From Larimichthys crocea (taxonomy: Eukaryota; Chordata; Actinopteri; Sciaenidae), in assembly GCF_000972845.2 (NCBI RefSeq), contig NC_040029.1, positions 5,171,767 to 5,235,766 on the forward strand: 64,000 nucleotides of DNA, in the 5' to 3' direction. Of this stretch, positions 48,701 through 61,000 are shown piece after piece (within the stretch, counting starts at the first letter, position 1; every line of letters starts with the position of its first letter). The notes below the pieces were generated by a model. That model was not told where the DNA came from. It saw only the letters and a list, made by a program, of their open reading frames with translations, and did no database searches. A program made the translations under genes and the position numbers.

Positions 48701-51700
48701 CTTTTTCTTTTTTTTTATGTGTGATATAGGCTTTTAAAAGGCCTCCTTTTGCTGTTCACAACACTCTCTCTAAGGCTCTCTGTCACTTTTTGTGTGCACC
48801 AAGTGCCTGGTCTTGAAAAACACAAGGACAGCTAAGGATTATGGTTCTGTATGTGTCTTTCATTGCCTTTAATATGCAAATTGGAGATTAGCTTTGGAGG
48901 GAAACTGTTTGGCATGGGAGTTATTTCTACCAGGAGGTGATGTTAACCATTCACACCTTTTCTTTTTTTTTTTCTTGTCTTCATGACAGACGTAACCATT
49001 TCAGCAAGAAATGTCACCTAGGGAGCTTTACAGGACAAAATATTTCTACACTATACATATCAGGGAATGTTCGCTACTCATCACCACAGAGATAGGTAGA
49101 TGGCATAGAGACTTAATCAACTACAGCTGCTACATGTAGGCAAAACACAAGGTTTCAGTAACATGACTCAGTATTAATTTAATTTAAGTCAAAGGCACGC
49201 GTTAAGTATTTCATTTTCAAATTTCAATGACTCTCTGTGCATGGCTGAAGTACATCAAACAAAATAAGAAAACTACATCTCTGCAATTCATAGCAAAAGC
49301 CAAACGCAGCCGGGTAAATGACTTTGGTATTACACTGTCAGAAAACCATTTCAAATGTGCCATGGGAAGCAATTCCAGCATTTCTTTTGATCTCCAGGCG
49401 GAGGGGAGGAGGAAGGATTAGGAAACATTTTATATCATGGAATTGTGATCCCGGCATTAGAGCTATACAATGCGCATGCAATGTCAACATCTATAATTGA
49501 GTGATTTAAATGACCTAATTTTTTTTTGTGTGTGCGGGGCTACCTCCGCAGTTGTTGCTGCGTCAGAGCATTTAACCCTTTCAGAATGTGCTTCAGGGTC
49601 ACTAATGATGTATCCAAGCACACATCTAGGACACCATCTAGAGGTTACTGCTTCTCAACCTCCTCTAGGCACATTTGTTAAGTGACCCTAAACTGTGCTC
49701 ATCCATGAGAGCAGGAGATCACGTGGGCGCCACGCACTATGTGCTGTTGAATTATAGATAGAAGCATCCTTACTACACCCTCAACACTGTGCAAAACAAA
49801 GTCCACCAAGTCAACTATTTGTTTATTCTGAAACTAAAGTAAATTTAATTTAGATTGAAAGCTCACCACACTTATTAAATCAGCATTCAGGCTACATACA
49901 CCTCTGTTTGTAATATTGATTCTGTGTGCAAGCACACAGACACATGTGAGACAGTGAGGCACAGATTACTCAAACAAACATCCACGCTGACCGTGTACAA
50001 TTGATCAGCGTACATTTGCCTGAGGCTGACAACCCTGTGAGCATTCCTGGCTTCGGGGGTTTAAGGAATATTGACTGCGAGATAAAGCAAATAGAGAAAT
50101 CTGCAGAACAGAGTCACTAAATAATTGGATTAAACAAACAAATTAGTGTGCTGAATGTATAATCGGAACAATAGAGCCCCCCCTAAAAGACTTAAGGACT
50201 AGATGTTTTCATCCCAGGTTTTAAAACTAGTTTAGACAAGATGAATGTCCCAGCAATGACCTTGATTGTCAAGATTTTTGTCATTGCTAACTTAAGACAT
50301 GACGGTGATCTCTTTTGCTTTTCACACATGCTGCTCCCTCTTCTAATTGGTCAGTGTGTGGACATTTTTCCCCACAGAGGTTTTGTGTGTACATCCACCC
50401 TTAATGACTTAAGCATAAAGGACATTCTTGCCTTTCAGCCTTGGCTAGCTGTGGAAATGACTCGGTTTTTATATGTTCCTTGACCTCTTTTAGGCCTACA
50501 GAATGGAGTCGGTGTGTGCCTCAGCAGCCTAATTGGGTTGACAGCACAGTGTCTTGCCTCTTGCTCACATGACATCCAGCTCTTTGACAGAGTGGCCTGC
50601 CTCTGCAGTCCTTTGGCTGTCAAAGGTAGTAGCACTCGAGCAAATGTTTAAACAAGCGATCATGAGATGCCTCACCGCTGTCGACTTCACTCTGCCTTTT
50701 TCTGACTATTTGCATTTTTATTGTTGAGTTGTAAAGACTTACAAACAAAACCAACAGCGGATGAAATGTGGCTCTAAGTTAATGAATAGATTTTAATGGA
50801 CACTCTAGGAATGTGTTTTTTAATTTGCTGTCAGCGCACGCGCACTTGCGTGTGGTTTTAATGAAGCTGAATGAACTGTGCTTCGGGTTACTGGTGCGTG
50901 CAGCGTGATTATGTCGAATATGTTCGCCGTGTTGTGTGGTGCCAGGACAGTTTAAAGAAGTCTGTGTAGGTGGGATAGTGGGAAGGGCAAAGGGAAGACA
51001 AAGGCAAAGTGGAAGGTATGCAAGGCCGGGCTCCTCATGAATTCATTTCCCCTCTCTCCTGTGTCAGGGGGACCTCCACTGAACCCATTAAGGTGGTAAC
51101 AAGGTGACAGTGAGTGGTCCTGCTACAGGTTCTGGCCTCCGGAGCTGTCTGGCTGCCCCGTCTATGTTAATTAAGGGAGAGAATGAAAGTGTGAGGTATG
51201 GGGACACTGTTAGACAAAAACGTTTAAGTCGATGGTCGGGATAAGGACATAGTTTCATTCTTTCTCTGAAACCAGTTTGTGGCTTGGAGGTGAAGCTAAA
51301 TAGACAGCGATTCATGCCGAGACCCTGATTCACATAGGTAAGTGAGGTATACAAATCTCACCACAGGCACTCAGCAGACCATGAATTATTGAGGCCCTGC
51401 TAAAACTAAAAAGTTAGACACCCTCATTCCCTAAATTTATTTCCTGTACACATTTTAAAGAACTGGTCACTCTTCTGAAATAATGCCGGCACTCACAGAT
51501 AGAGAGAACAAAAGTGTTTGTCAAACGGAAAAGCCCCCTTCTCCTCTCCGTCTCCCCTCTGCTGTGGGAGAAGTGGCATCATCTTTCTGCGAGGGGGAAA
51601 CGGCATTGGAGAAGTTCACTGGGAGAGCGTTTCTTAGTGCAAAGTAAGTGGGCGATCAGGAGATGTCATCAATTCCAATGCATGCCAGTTGCCACGGAAA

Positions 51701-51758
51701 CAGAAGTGGAGAGGCTTTTCTCAAGGATTGTGTTAAACATTTAGAGTGTGCAAAGCTC

Positions 51759-51776
51759 AGAGAGAGAGAGAGAGAG
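51759..51776. repeat. (AG)n microsatellite, 18 bases
   Basis: Nine AG units followed by purine-rich sequence to about 51797. Confidence 0.93.
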
Positions 51777-54439
51777 TGAAGGAGAAAGGGAGACGTGTCC
51801 TGGACGATTGTCCGTCTTTCCATCCTAATCATCTTCTTTCAGGTATAAGTGTAAATGATGTGGGTAAACCTTGCACGATTTGGTTGCAAGTAAAAGATTC
51901 CGTATCTATTAACCAAGCAACACAGTTGGAGGTTATGAAATGATACAGCTCACAAACCTCCAATTTACCTAAAGGCATCATTTTTTACGGTACGGTTGAA
52001 TTTGCTAACTCCGCCAATATCTCTTTAGTATCTAATTTCAAATGGAATATGAATTATATTGGTGTAATTTTCTTAAAGGTCAAATCTGATTTAGGCGGAT
52101 CTATTGGGAGGATATAGCAGCAACTGAATATAATATGCATAGTTAATGTATAAGACCTGAAAATAAGAATCATTATGTTTTTGTTTCCTTAGAGTGAGCC
52201 ACTGAGTGCTTTGTGTTAGCGTGTTATGCCAGTCTTGACAAACAAACATAAGTCATTCTTATATTTGCATGCGAGCACAAATTGCAAGACATTACTGGAG
52301 TTCATCCTACACCCAACCTGGCCTTTATCTCCACAAGACCAAAGCTGTAGCCAAGCGCCACACAAAAGCCCAACAGTTGTGTGGCACCTCCTGATCGAGG
52401 AGCCCTTCTCCAGTGGTAATCTCCCAGCAGACAGGCCTTAAATGGGAAAGGGCTCTTTGCTGTAACGATGTGGGCTCAGCAGATAGGAGCTCTGTGTAAT
52501 TCCTGTTAATTACTGTCCACAAGGCGATAAGACCTGGTTGGAGAGGCTAAGAGAACAGATAAGGAGGATCAGGGATTCACCTGAAGGATTTTCCACCCCT
52601 TGAGCAAAAACAGTCCACTTGTCCAGAAATAGTCTAAAGTTTAAAGCTGCCCTCAAGTAGTTGTGTTTTTTTCTTTATTTCACTTACTGAACTCATGTAA
52701 CTATTTACACAGACACGTTCACGAGTCGTTGAACTGTAGGTTTTATCTAGTAAGTCATCTGAAAAACACTTATTATACCGTTATAATGTTTCCATACAAT
52801 GTTAAAATTGTAACATGAATTTCTAAAAAACAAAAAGGTGACCAGGCTAAAAAGCTACAGTAAAAAGCGAGTAAATGGACCTTGAATCTGTGTTTTTGTC
52901 GCTGTTGTTTCTGAAGTCAAGAGTGAACTGAAAAAAAGAACATTTTTGCAATATTTAGCAAATGAATTTACATTTATTTGTGAGTCATACAATCCTGGCA
53001 CCCCCCCTCCTCTTTCCTCACAAATTCAAAAAAGCACATCCAAACAGCCGTATGGAAACACACTTCTAGTGCACTTGAGTAAGACCATTGATGCCACAGC
53101 AAATATTCACAGCGTGACTTGAGGGATTTTCTTTTAAGAATAGTTCAAAGCATTTCACCAAAAAAAACACGAGCCCTATGAGACCCAATTCATTTCTTTG
53201 CCATATTCCAAGCCCCCATTAGCATGCGCTGGGGATGAATCTTACAAGTTGTCAGTCACCTCTGCTCTAGCATGAAATCGGACCAAATCCCAGTTGCTGT
53301 TTGTCTGTTTTTCACTGCAGGGACGCTGCAGCGTCTCCACAAAACCTCTGACCTGATAACAAACAGGGGCAGTTTGCTAAATGGGTGGTACTGTGGTATG
53401 AAAAAGAGAGAGGACACTGTTCTTTGAAAGAATTGAACCCTACATGGTAAACTGTAGTGGCTCACTGGGGCTGCAAGGATATATGAGCTCATGTTAGAGA
53501 AACGAGGCTAGTTGTCTGAATGCATTACTGTAATAAGACCTGGGAGGGGGGGAGTGGTGCCTGTATCTGCGTGTTGACCTTGTTAGTATGAAGTTTTTGA
53601 ATTACTCTCCGGGGTGTGCATGCTGGCAGAAGAACTGTAAACCGCTTTCATTTCTTACTTTTTTAGTTAAATTCTTTTCTTTGTTAGTGCTTATTAACAG
53701 CTCAACAAAAGAACCGTGTCTTCTTCACTCAGCGGCTCATCATTAGCAGCCGAGGCATATTTCTCCCTTGTAATACACAGAACACCAAGATACTAATTAC
53801 CTTTCAGTCACCAATAAGGCTTGGTTTTACCCCCTACTTCTCATTGAACAGTCGCTGCTGTAAAGAATCTGTTTCACTCAGGCGTTTGCGGAGCGTCTAC
53901 ACAAATTATGCATAATATGACAGCCATTCATCAGTTTGATAAATGATTATCAGAAAGGGCTACTAAGAATATGCAAATGTCAGTGCTTAGAGATCACAGT
54001 GTACCTCACACTTGGTGACTAGAGAGACATTTTTTTGTTTTTTAGTAAAAATACACACAGGGATTTTTCATTATTTTCTGAGTACACTGAAGTGGTACCA
54101 AGGGACTGGGTAAATTTGATTTCCCAGCTGAAATAGATGGAAATGTTCATAATTTCCAACTGCTCTGTCTTAAATGGTTTCTCACTTCATCATATACTGC
54201 AATTAAATTAGTCAAGTCTGTGCATTGTGCCTAATGGACCGTCTATTGTTCCATATATTAGACAACACAGAAAATTAGACATGAACCACTTGTCTTTTCT
54301 AATGTTAAATGAGTAGTTTGATGAATCTGAGAACAGTTTGAGTCATTGTTTATGTTTGAGCACAGAAAACAACCTTTTGTCAGATGTTCTGTGATGCTAC
54401 AGGGCACAGAAGTACACATTCTTTTGTTTACTTCAGGTC

Positions 54440-54985
54440 CAGGCCTTTTCTACGATTGTGAAGTAAAGTCTTACCGTAGCATAATGCGATATTTGAGATA
54501 TAAGTGCACTTCCAATTCTGTGGCAACAATTTTGGAAAGGTGGAGAATGTTTCACAATCTCAGAATCTGGGCAGCAACCAATGTTTCAGGGCTTCCGGTG
54601 TGGCCAGCCATCTGGAAAGCAGATATCGGGGCCAAGGCTTCCTCTGCATCAGATCATAGCAGCAAAAGAGATTCTGCATTCATATGCAGATATTAGGCCT
54701 GCACAGGACCCTGACCTCAACCGCATCCAACATATTCGGGATGAACTGGAATGGTGACTGCTAGCCAGGCCTTATCGCTCAACATCATCAATCTCAGTAA
54801 TGCTCTTGTGGTGGAACGGCAACAAATCCCTGAAACCAGATTGTAAACTCCTGAGGGAAAGCTTCCGGCCAAAAGAGTGGAGGTTGTTGACAGCAAATTA
54901 ATGCCCATGGGTGAAGGAGATGTTTAGCCACCCATGTGGGTCGAAAGATTAGGTGTCCATGTACTTTTGTGCAGTGGTGTATTTT
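54440..54985 (+). mobile_element. Tc1-like transposon remnant (3' half of transposase plus terminal sequence)
   Basis: From about 54715 one frame reads PDLNRIQHIRDELEW then a stop, clearly the PDLNPIEHLWDELER block that carries the last acidic residue of the Tc1 DDE transposase. Downstream, ctagccaggccttatcgctc, aatgctcttgtggtggaac, agagtggaggttgttga and ggtgtccatgtacttttgtg follow the Tc1 order through to the terminal repeat. Upstream, agcataatgcgatatttgag to aattctgtggcaacaatttt (54478-54535) matches the preceding transposase segment. The 130-150 bases between (about 54550-54690) do not match, so an internal replacement or insertion is likely. Stops and frame shifts make it inactive. The 5' half is missing. 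Confidence 0.75.
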
Positions 54986-56579
54986 GTTTTGTATGTCTGG
55001 GCAGTTATGCATTATATGATGATGTTTTAATCACAAATGGGACTTTCTATCAAATTTGTCTAGAATTATTGATGGTGTGGTCGACTGGTTGACTTTAATG
55101 CCACAAAGCTAATCATTTGTGAGAAATCGCCTGCATCACACATTTATTCATGACTGTCTTTCAAAGATTAATGTGGCAGATAATAAAAATGTGATCTGTC
55201 ACTTAAGCAGAATCATGTTCAGATCAGGCCCTTTTTTTATATAAAGACATGCTTCAAAGAGTCTGAAGCAGAATTTAAAATCTGAATTGTTGTTGACAAT
55301 TTGTACCAGATGGTCAGGTAAAAAAGAAAAAGATCAAACTTGTGTCCACAGTTGTAAAAATGGTTAAACTGAAAAGTCTTTTTTTTCCCCTCAACCTGTC
55401 AGAATCAAGGCGGTGGGTTACGGAGTGAAAAAGGAGATAAGACGGCAGAGGGTGGGTCAGTGAAGAAGATTGAAGGATGTGTGCAGAAATGTGCTAGGAT
55501 GTAAAAGTCATAATTTAAAAAAATGGAGGGGTGCATTCATGATGGAAAAGGGGACAGCGAGGAAGGACGGTTCAGTAACTTTCATGTCCGATAAAGCCAC
55601 TCTGGCTCCACATGACCCAGTTTTCCGCAAAGAAGATTGGTAAACGATAAAACGAAAACTGACATGTATTTGCTGAAGATTTTAAGCGTCTAAAATGTGC
55701 AGGGTAAACACGTTGTAAAAACCCTACGTGGAGCGGCGGCACACTGTTTGTGTGTGTCATGCTTATTTGCGAATCCATCCTTTGTGATGCAAGCATTGTT
55801 GCAAGAAATAAAAAGCAGGTTCCTGGTGAGGAATAACATTACAGATGCTGAGACCTCGCAGGAAGATTCCATTTCGGTCTGTTAACGCCTCCATGAATTT
55901 TTCTGGTCACATAGTATAATGTGACAATAACAGGGGTGTCGATCTCGGCAGGCTTTAGTAATACTGGGTGTGCTACACGAGGTGCCAGACTTTTTTTTTT
56001 ATATGACGCTTGACAAACCTCAATCATAGTTTATCATGTGCACTGCTGTTTGGGATATATATTTTTATGAAAGCAGCTTTCAGTATACAGCTACAACTAC
56101 TGTATAATGCATAGCACATTGTGAAAGTGCTTTATTCCCTCTCAAGGATGTCGATGCTCTCTAAATCACTAAAAACTGATTCTGAGATGACATTGCACCA
56201 ATGAAAGAGGGAAAAATATATATATACGTACACGCTGTGCAGAGATATACATCCAATTTTGTTTGAGTCGACTGCTTTAGAAAGCTATCCAATCTTTTTA
56301 CTCCGTCTCAATGGGGAGACAAGCAGATATGAAACGCATAACAGAAGAGAAAGTTATTATTTCTTGGTAGTAAGTGCCAATTTACGGAGAATACTGCCTG
56401 TTTAGTTTAGTAAATTTGACTTCTCCACTTCATCATTCACCATTTATCTTGTCTCGATAATCACACATACTACTTTTAGCTCTTTCTAAGTGTAAGTACT
56501 TTACCAGGAACCTGTTTCGTTGATGTGAATATTTTCTGGTTAAGTTCTCTGTGGCAGTAAAATCATAGCCTTAAGGTTG

Positions 56580-56690
56580 CGGCTGAAACAAGATATTTGA
56601 GAAATGGTGATTATTTTTCACCATTTTCTGGACCCAACAACCAAATGATGAACCCTGAAAATGATCCGTAATGGCAATAACAGTTAGTAT
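56580..56690. mobile_element. MITE fragment (same family as 34362)
   Basis: The stretch ttttcaccattttctggacc with the following caacaaccaaatgatgaacc, then tgaaaatgatccgtaatggc with aataacagttagt, follows the order of the right-hand part of the common teleost MITE (caccattttctgacattttatag, caaacaactaatcg, ataatgaaaataatcgttag). A local 9-bp inverted repeat (aaatggtga / tcaccattt) is present. Confidence 0.5.
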
Positions 56691-57839
56691 AAAGAATAGA
56701 AATGTTTTTTGGCGTTTAAAAAACAGACTGGGAGACAAGAATAAAGAAATGCTGCTTTTAAAACCGATATATTGCCTGCATGTCTGGAGTATTCAGTCTC
56801 CCTTTCCACCTCTGCATGCCTCGACAGCAAATGACAAAAAGCATCACTATGACTCTGTTATTGTCTCCTCTCATCACAGATGAATACCGTCTAATGTGTC
56901 TAATCGTCATGGCTTTTGAGATGCTGTGAAAACATCCACACTGTTGGAACCTTTGCTTCCCCAAAAACATCCTTCTTCCTTCCTGATACCTAACAATTTT
57001 GATCAATTTGTCAAAATGTCACACCAAGTGTAAGGGAAGTAAAAATGCATTTAAATTTGCTGATATCCACAGCTGCTTTTTTCTCAGTCACAAAGCCCTT
57101 TTTAACACTTCTGGAAGCAGTGGATGTTGCCTCAGTGTCACTTTAACAAGTGTCTGATGCCAATGTTAAGAGCTGATTATGTAAATGAGGCAGCGAGTAG
57201 GGACCTCTGTGCAACCTGTGAGGAAGTGTAAGAGACAGAGGTAATAGTGGAAAGGACTCATGCGCATGTCAAAATGCATTCCTACTGTTTATAGTGCTTT
57301 ATTTTTTCATAACACTCTCTGATTCCTCTCTGCTCTTCACTACGTCTAAAAATATTGAAACTAGTGATGAGCGTTTTGAAGCACAGGCGGATGTATCTCC
57401 ACTTCTTGCGGCACAGACCCAGTGTCATTTCAGCACGGCACTGTTTGAATTACCTCTGAATGGACGGTTCTGATGACCCACACCCCGCGGTCTCCTCAAA
57501 GTATGTAAATGAGCGCATCTTGTTTGTGTGGCAAAATTGTGGGGCGATAAAATAACGGCGGAGAAAGACAGGGGAGAAGTACCGTACACTCTGTGGCTCT
57601 CTTGCCCCAGAGTGCTCGGTGAATTATTTATGAAAGTGCTGACAGAAGAGGAGCAGGTTCAACAAGGCGCGTTTCTCTAGGGGGCAACAACAGCCGACAG
57701 TCAGGTGGGGCTCGGTTTGTCTTGCGGCCTCTGGATTTTAATGATGGTCCAGTGGTCTCGTTATGCGAATCTACAGTGTAGCTTTTCTCCTGTGTCAGCT
57801 GAAAAGATTGGTTGCGTGCAAATCTGTAATCTCTGCTGT

Positions 57840-58080
57840 GGCTTTACCCCTCCACCCCACTTTTTTTTTTCTTCTGTACTTCGCTCCATCGCTTCCACTC
57901 TTAAGTTTTGCCTCTCCGGGTCTCCGTCTATGATTCTCTTCCCCTTACTTTCCACTCTTCCCCAGCCTGTTTCTATACATCCCACCTTCAGCATGTCTAT
58001 TTCTGAATTGCTCTTCTGTACGCCTACTCCCCACTTCCATCTCATACATCTCTCTCTGTCTCCTACACACTCCTAACACT
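57840..58080. repeat. Pyrimidine-rich strand-asymmetric tract
   Basis: The + strand is strongly C/T-rich for about 240 bases without a perfect repeat unit. It gives rise to overlapping open frames on both strands (57705-58076 plus, 57761-58045 minus) that have no family resemblance and are explained by composition. Confidence 0.6.
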
Positions 58081-61000
58081 ATCACTGATGATTGGCAGTG
58101 CATTAAAGATAATGTAAATCATTCCCCTTAATGTACATTAGCTAATTAGAAGTCTTTCTTTTTTCTATTCCTGCAGAAAGGCAAAGAAAAAAAAAAGCTA
58201 TCTTAGCCATGAAATCCAGTCAGTAATTTAAAAGGTTTCAGGTTTAATCAGCTTTCTATTTCTAAAAAAGCGTACAGAAAACGTGAAGATAATGTACTTT
58301 TACACTTCTCTACAGCAAAATCTGTTGTGAATTACACTTAGGTATAAAATTAAAACGCTACCTGACAGATGAAATGATGTCGTTTATTCAGGTGGGTTTT
58401 GTCTCCATCAAACGTTGCTTCTCCTTTGTAATTTGAGAGTCGCAGGAGGTCTCAGTGGCAGGTTTGGTGGCAAGAGAGATTAGCCTGTGAACTTTAAGGA
58501 GCTGCCCACAGGATTGTACCAGCAGGCAATGGATATGGCTGCTGCCGATAAGACATAAAAACACTTCTATAAACATTCATCCTTTTTTTTTACTGTTCCA
58601 AACAGCTGTCTCAAAGTTTCGAATAAAGTCATCAGCTGGTGACTTTCAGTATATAATTGATGGTTTATCTTCCTCGTTCTGAATATGTTTTGTTTTATTA
58701 ATCAGTTTATCAATCATGGCTTTATTATTGACACTTTGACAAAACTCTTTGGAGTTTCCAGAGTCAAAAATATGAGACACTGACTTTAATGCTGTCCAGT
58801 AAATTTTGCATCCATCAGAAGACATGAAGTTAGATCTTCAGTGATGCTTCTGCCAATGATAAAATTGTACATACAGAATCTCATACATCAATAGACACAA
58901 AAGACAAGCAGAGAATAATCCTCCCTCTTGGTCCGCTAGTTTTACTTATACAATAATGCATTACAATGTAGAGCCATGCACAGCAGCTAAAACTCTGATT
59001 GTTTAATAGTTTCTTGCTCACATCTCGAAATTAAGAAAACAAGCTTGTGCTGTCGCTTCCTGTCTTTGAGTATCATCTTATTGTAAATCAAGAAAGATTA
59101 CAGTTCACATTTTGTAGCCCTCTGACACCAAGTGGAGCAGTGTTCCTCATAACAGCGACTCGCTTCTTAATTAAATTTTGTATCGACCTCACTAAACTGA
59201 TGCTGCCGCGCTGACAGCCTGTTAAAATTATTACTTGATGTGCTTACCGGTACAGATTGAGGTATTGTAAAGTTTTAGTGTTGTGATGACTCACTCCGTC
59301 TTTCTATCTTGCTGCTATCTCTCTGGCATACTGTACATTCCCCAGGGGTTTTTCATTGTCCTTGCTTGTCCTTGTTGAGCATACACACATGTACACATTT
59401 ACTCAACAGGTGTTTTGATTTGTTTTTTCATCTCTCATAGAAAACTGTTTCTGTTGCCCATAAAAGTTCATAACTTCATTCAGCTCCATGAATCACCTTT
59501 TTTTTTAAGAAGCCCATCATAAATGGCAGCTTTTCAACATTTGTCATACAACATGTAGAACCACACTTAACACCCCCACACCCACCCAATCCCACTACTA
59601 ATGCATTGTGCCTCCAGCCTACTGCATAATCTGACAGCCCCTCTGCTTATAGGTCCCCTCACTGTCAGACTCACTTCTCCAGAGGATCGACACATCACAG
59701 GTCTGCGTTAACACCACCTCCCCCAGGGCTCACTTGTCAACAGGAGCAGCACCGCCAATGTTTGACCCCAAGGGAGTAGAGAGAGGGACTCGGGAATGGA
59801 CTAATACGTGTTGATAGACATGGAAGAGTAGGCAAAAAATACATACTTTGATTTTGATGACTAAAATCTCAGTATCATGCAAGGAATAAAACTTGGTTGG
59901 TACTCATGAAGTAGCAGAGAAGATGTGGGAGGTGAGGTAATACATATTCCTCCCATCTGTCACAGCGTTTAACAGGTCTTGAGATGTGCAGATGTCTCTG
60001 CTGGCTGTCTCGTCTCCATAATTAGCCATTAACCTCATGCAGTAGACACTGGTTAGAACTAATTAGAAGGACTTGTGTCTTTGCTTTAGTTTAACCACAA
60101 AAACACGGATCATAGATGCTCTAAAGACGGAACTAATGTTATTAATCAGGGTGCAGATGAATACTGGAAGAGCATGTTTGATTTTGGAGGTCAGGTTAGC
60201 CAGCAAGTTGAATGGCTGCCAAGGTAAAATAGATACTGTAGATACTTCTCTGGCAGAGGATTGCAGAGAATCGGATTGTACCTTGAATTGGGTAGAATTG
60301 TTTCATATTTCATACAAGAAAGAAAACCAAGACAGGAGAAGTGTGTGAAAAAACACACTTTTGTGTAGAATTGCCAGCATCATGACGCCATCGGTGGGTA
60401 ACTTGTAGCAATAACATCATATGGTGAACATAATTGTCTGGAGTTGTGTTTGTGTTGTGTATCAGGCTTGTGTGGATTTATTGCAGCGTTCCTCAGCCTC
60501 TCTTTGGAGACTTAATGTGCCAAAGTATGTTCCTTGGTTGGAGCTTAATGGGTTGTTTGTGTTTTCTGAATCCAGACTGAATTCTGCTTGCTGTGTTTCC
60601 TTATCTCCAGAGTTGGGTACAAGCTCTCATACAGTACAACCCTGTTTACATGGAAGTCAAGTCCGACCCTTCGGATCCGCACCATGTTCCACTCTGAAAC
60701 CCGCCTGAAATTAAAGTCACGACTTCGATATGAACTGCTTCATTCAGCATCAGAGCCCACATTTCCAACTGATAACAAAGAATTGTTCTCCTGTATCACA
60801 TTTCTACCATTGTGGCCAAATCTCACTCCCTGCAGTGCATTTCCACAGCATACATCTATTATTTCTGCACTATTCCACTGCGATCAGATATGGCACATCC
60901 TTCCCGAAAATCCCCAACTTTAACCTTGTGAAAAAGCTTGCAGATTGAACTATCTCAGCAGTTCCCAGCATCTCTAAGCTGACAGAATGTCTTCATAGCA

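Noticed and set aside
58080..58130. Possible Ig-domain exon 3 from the word gatgattggcagtgc
   Set aside because: The frame gives TDDWQC rather than GCTDWSID, there is no suitable acceptor and phase, and a stop follows shortly.
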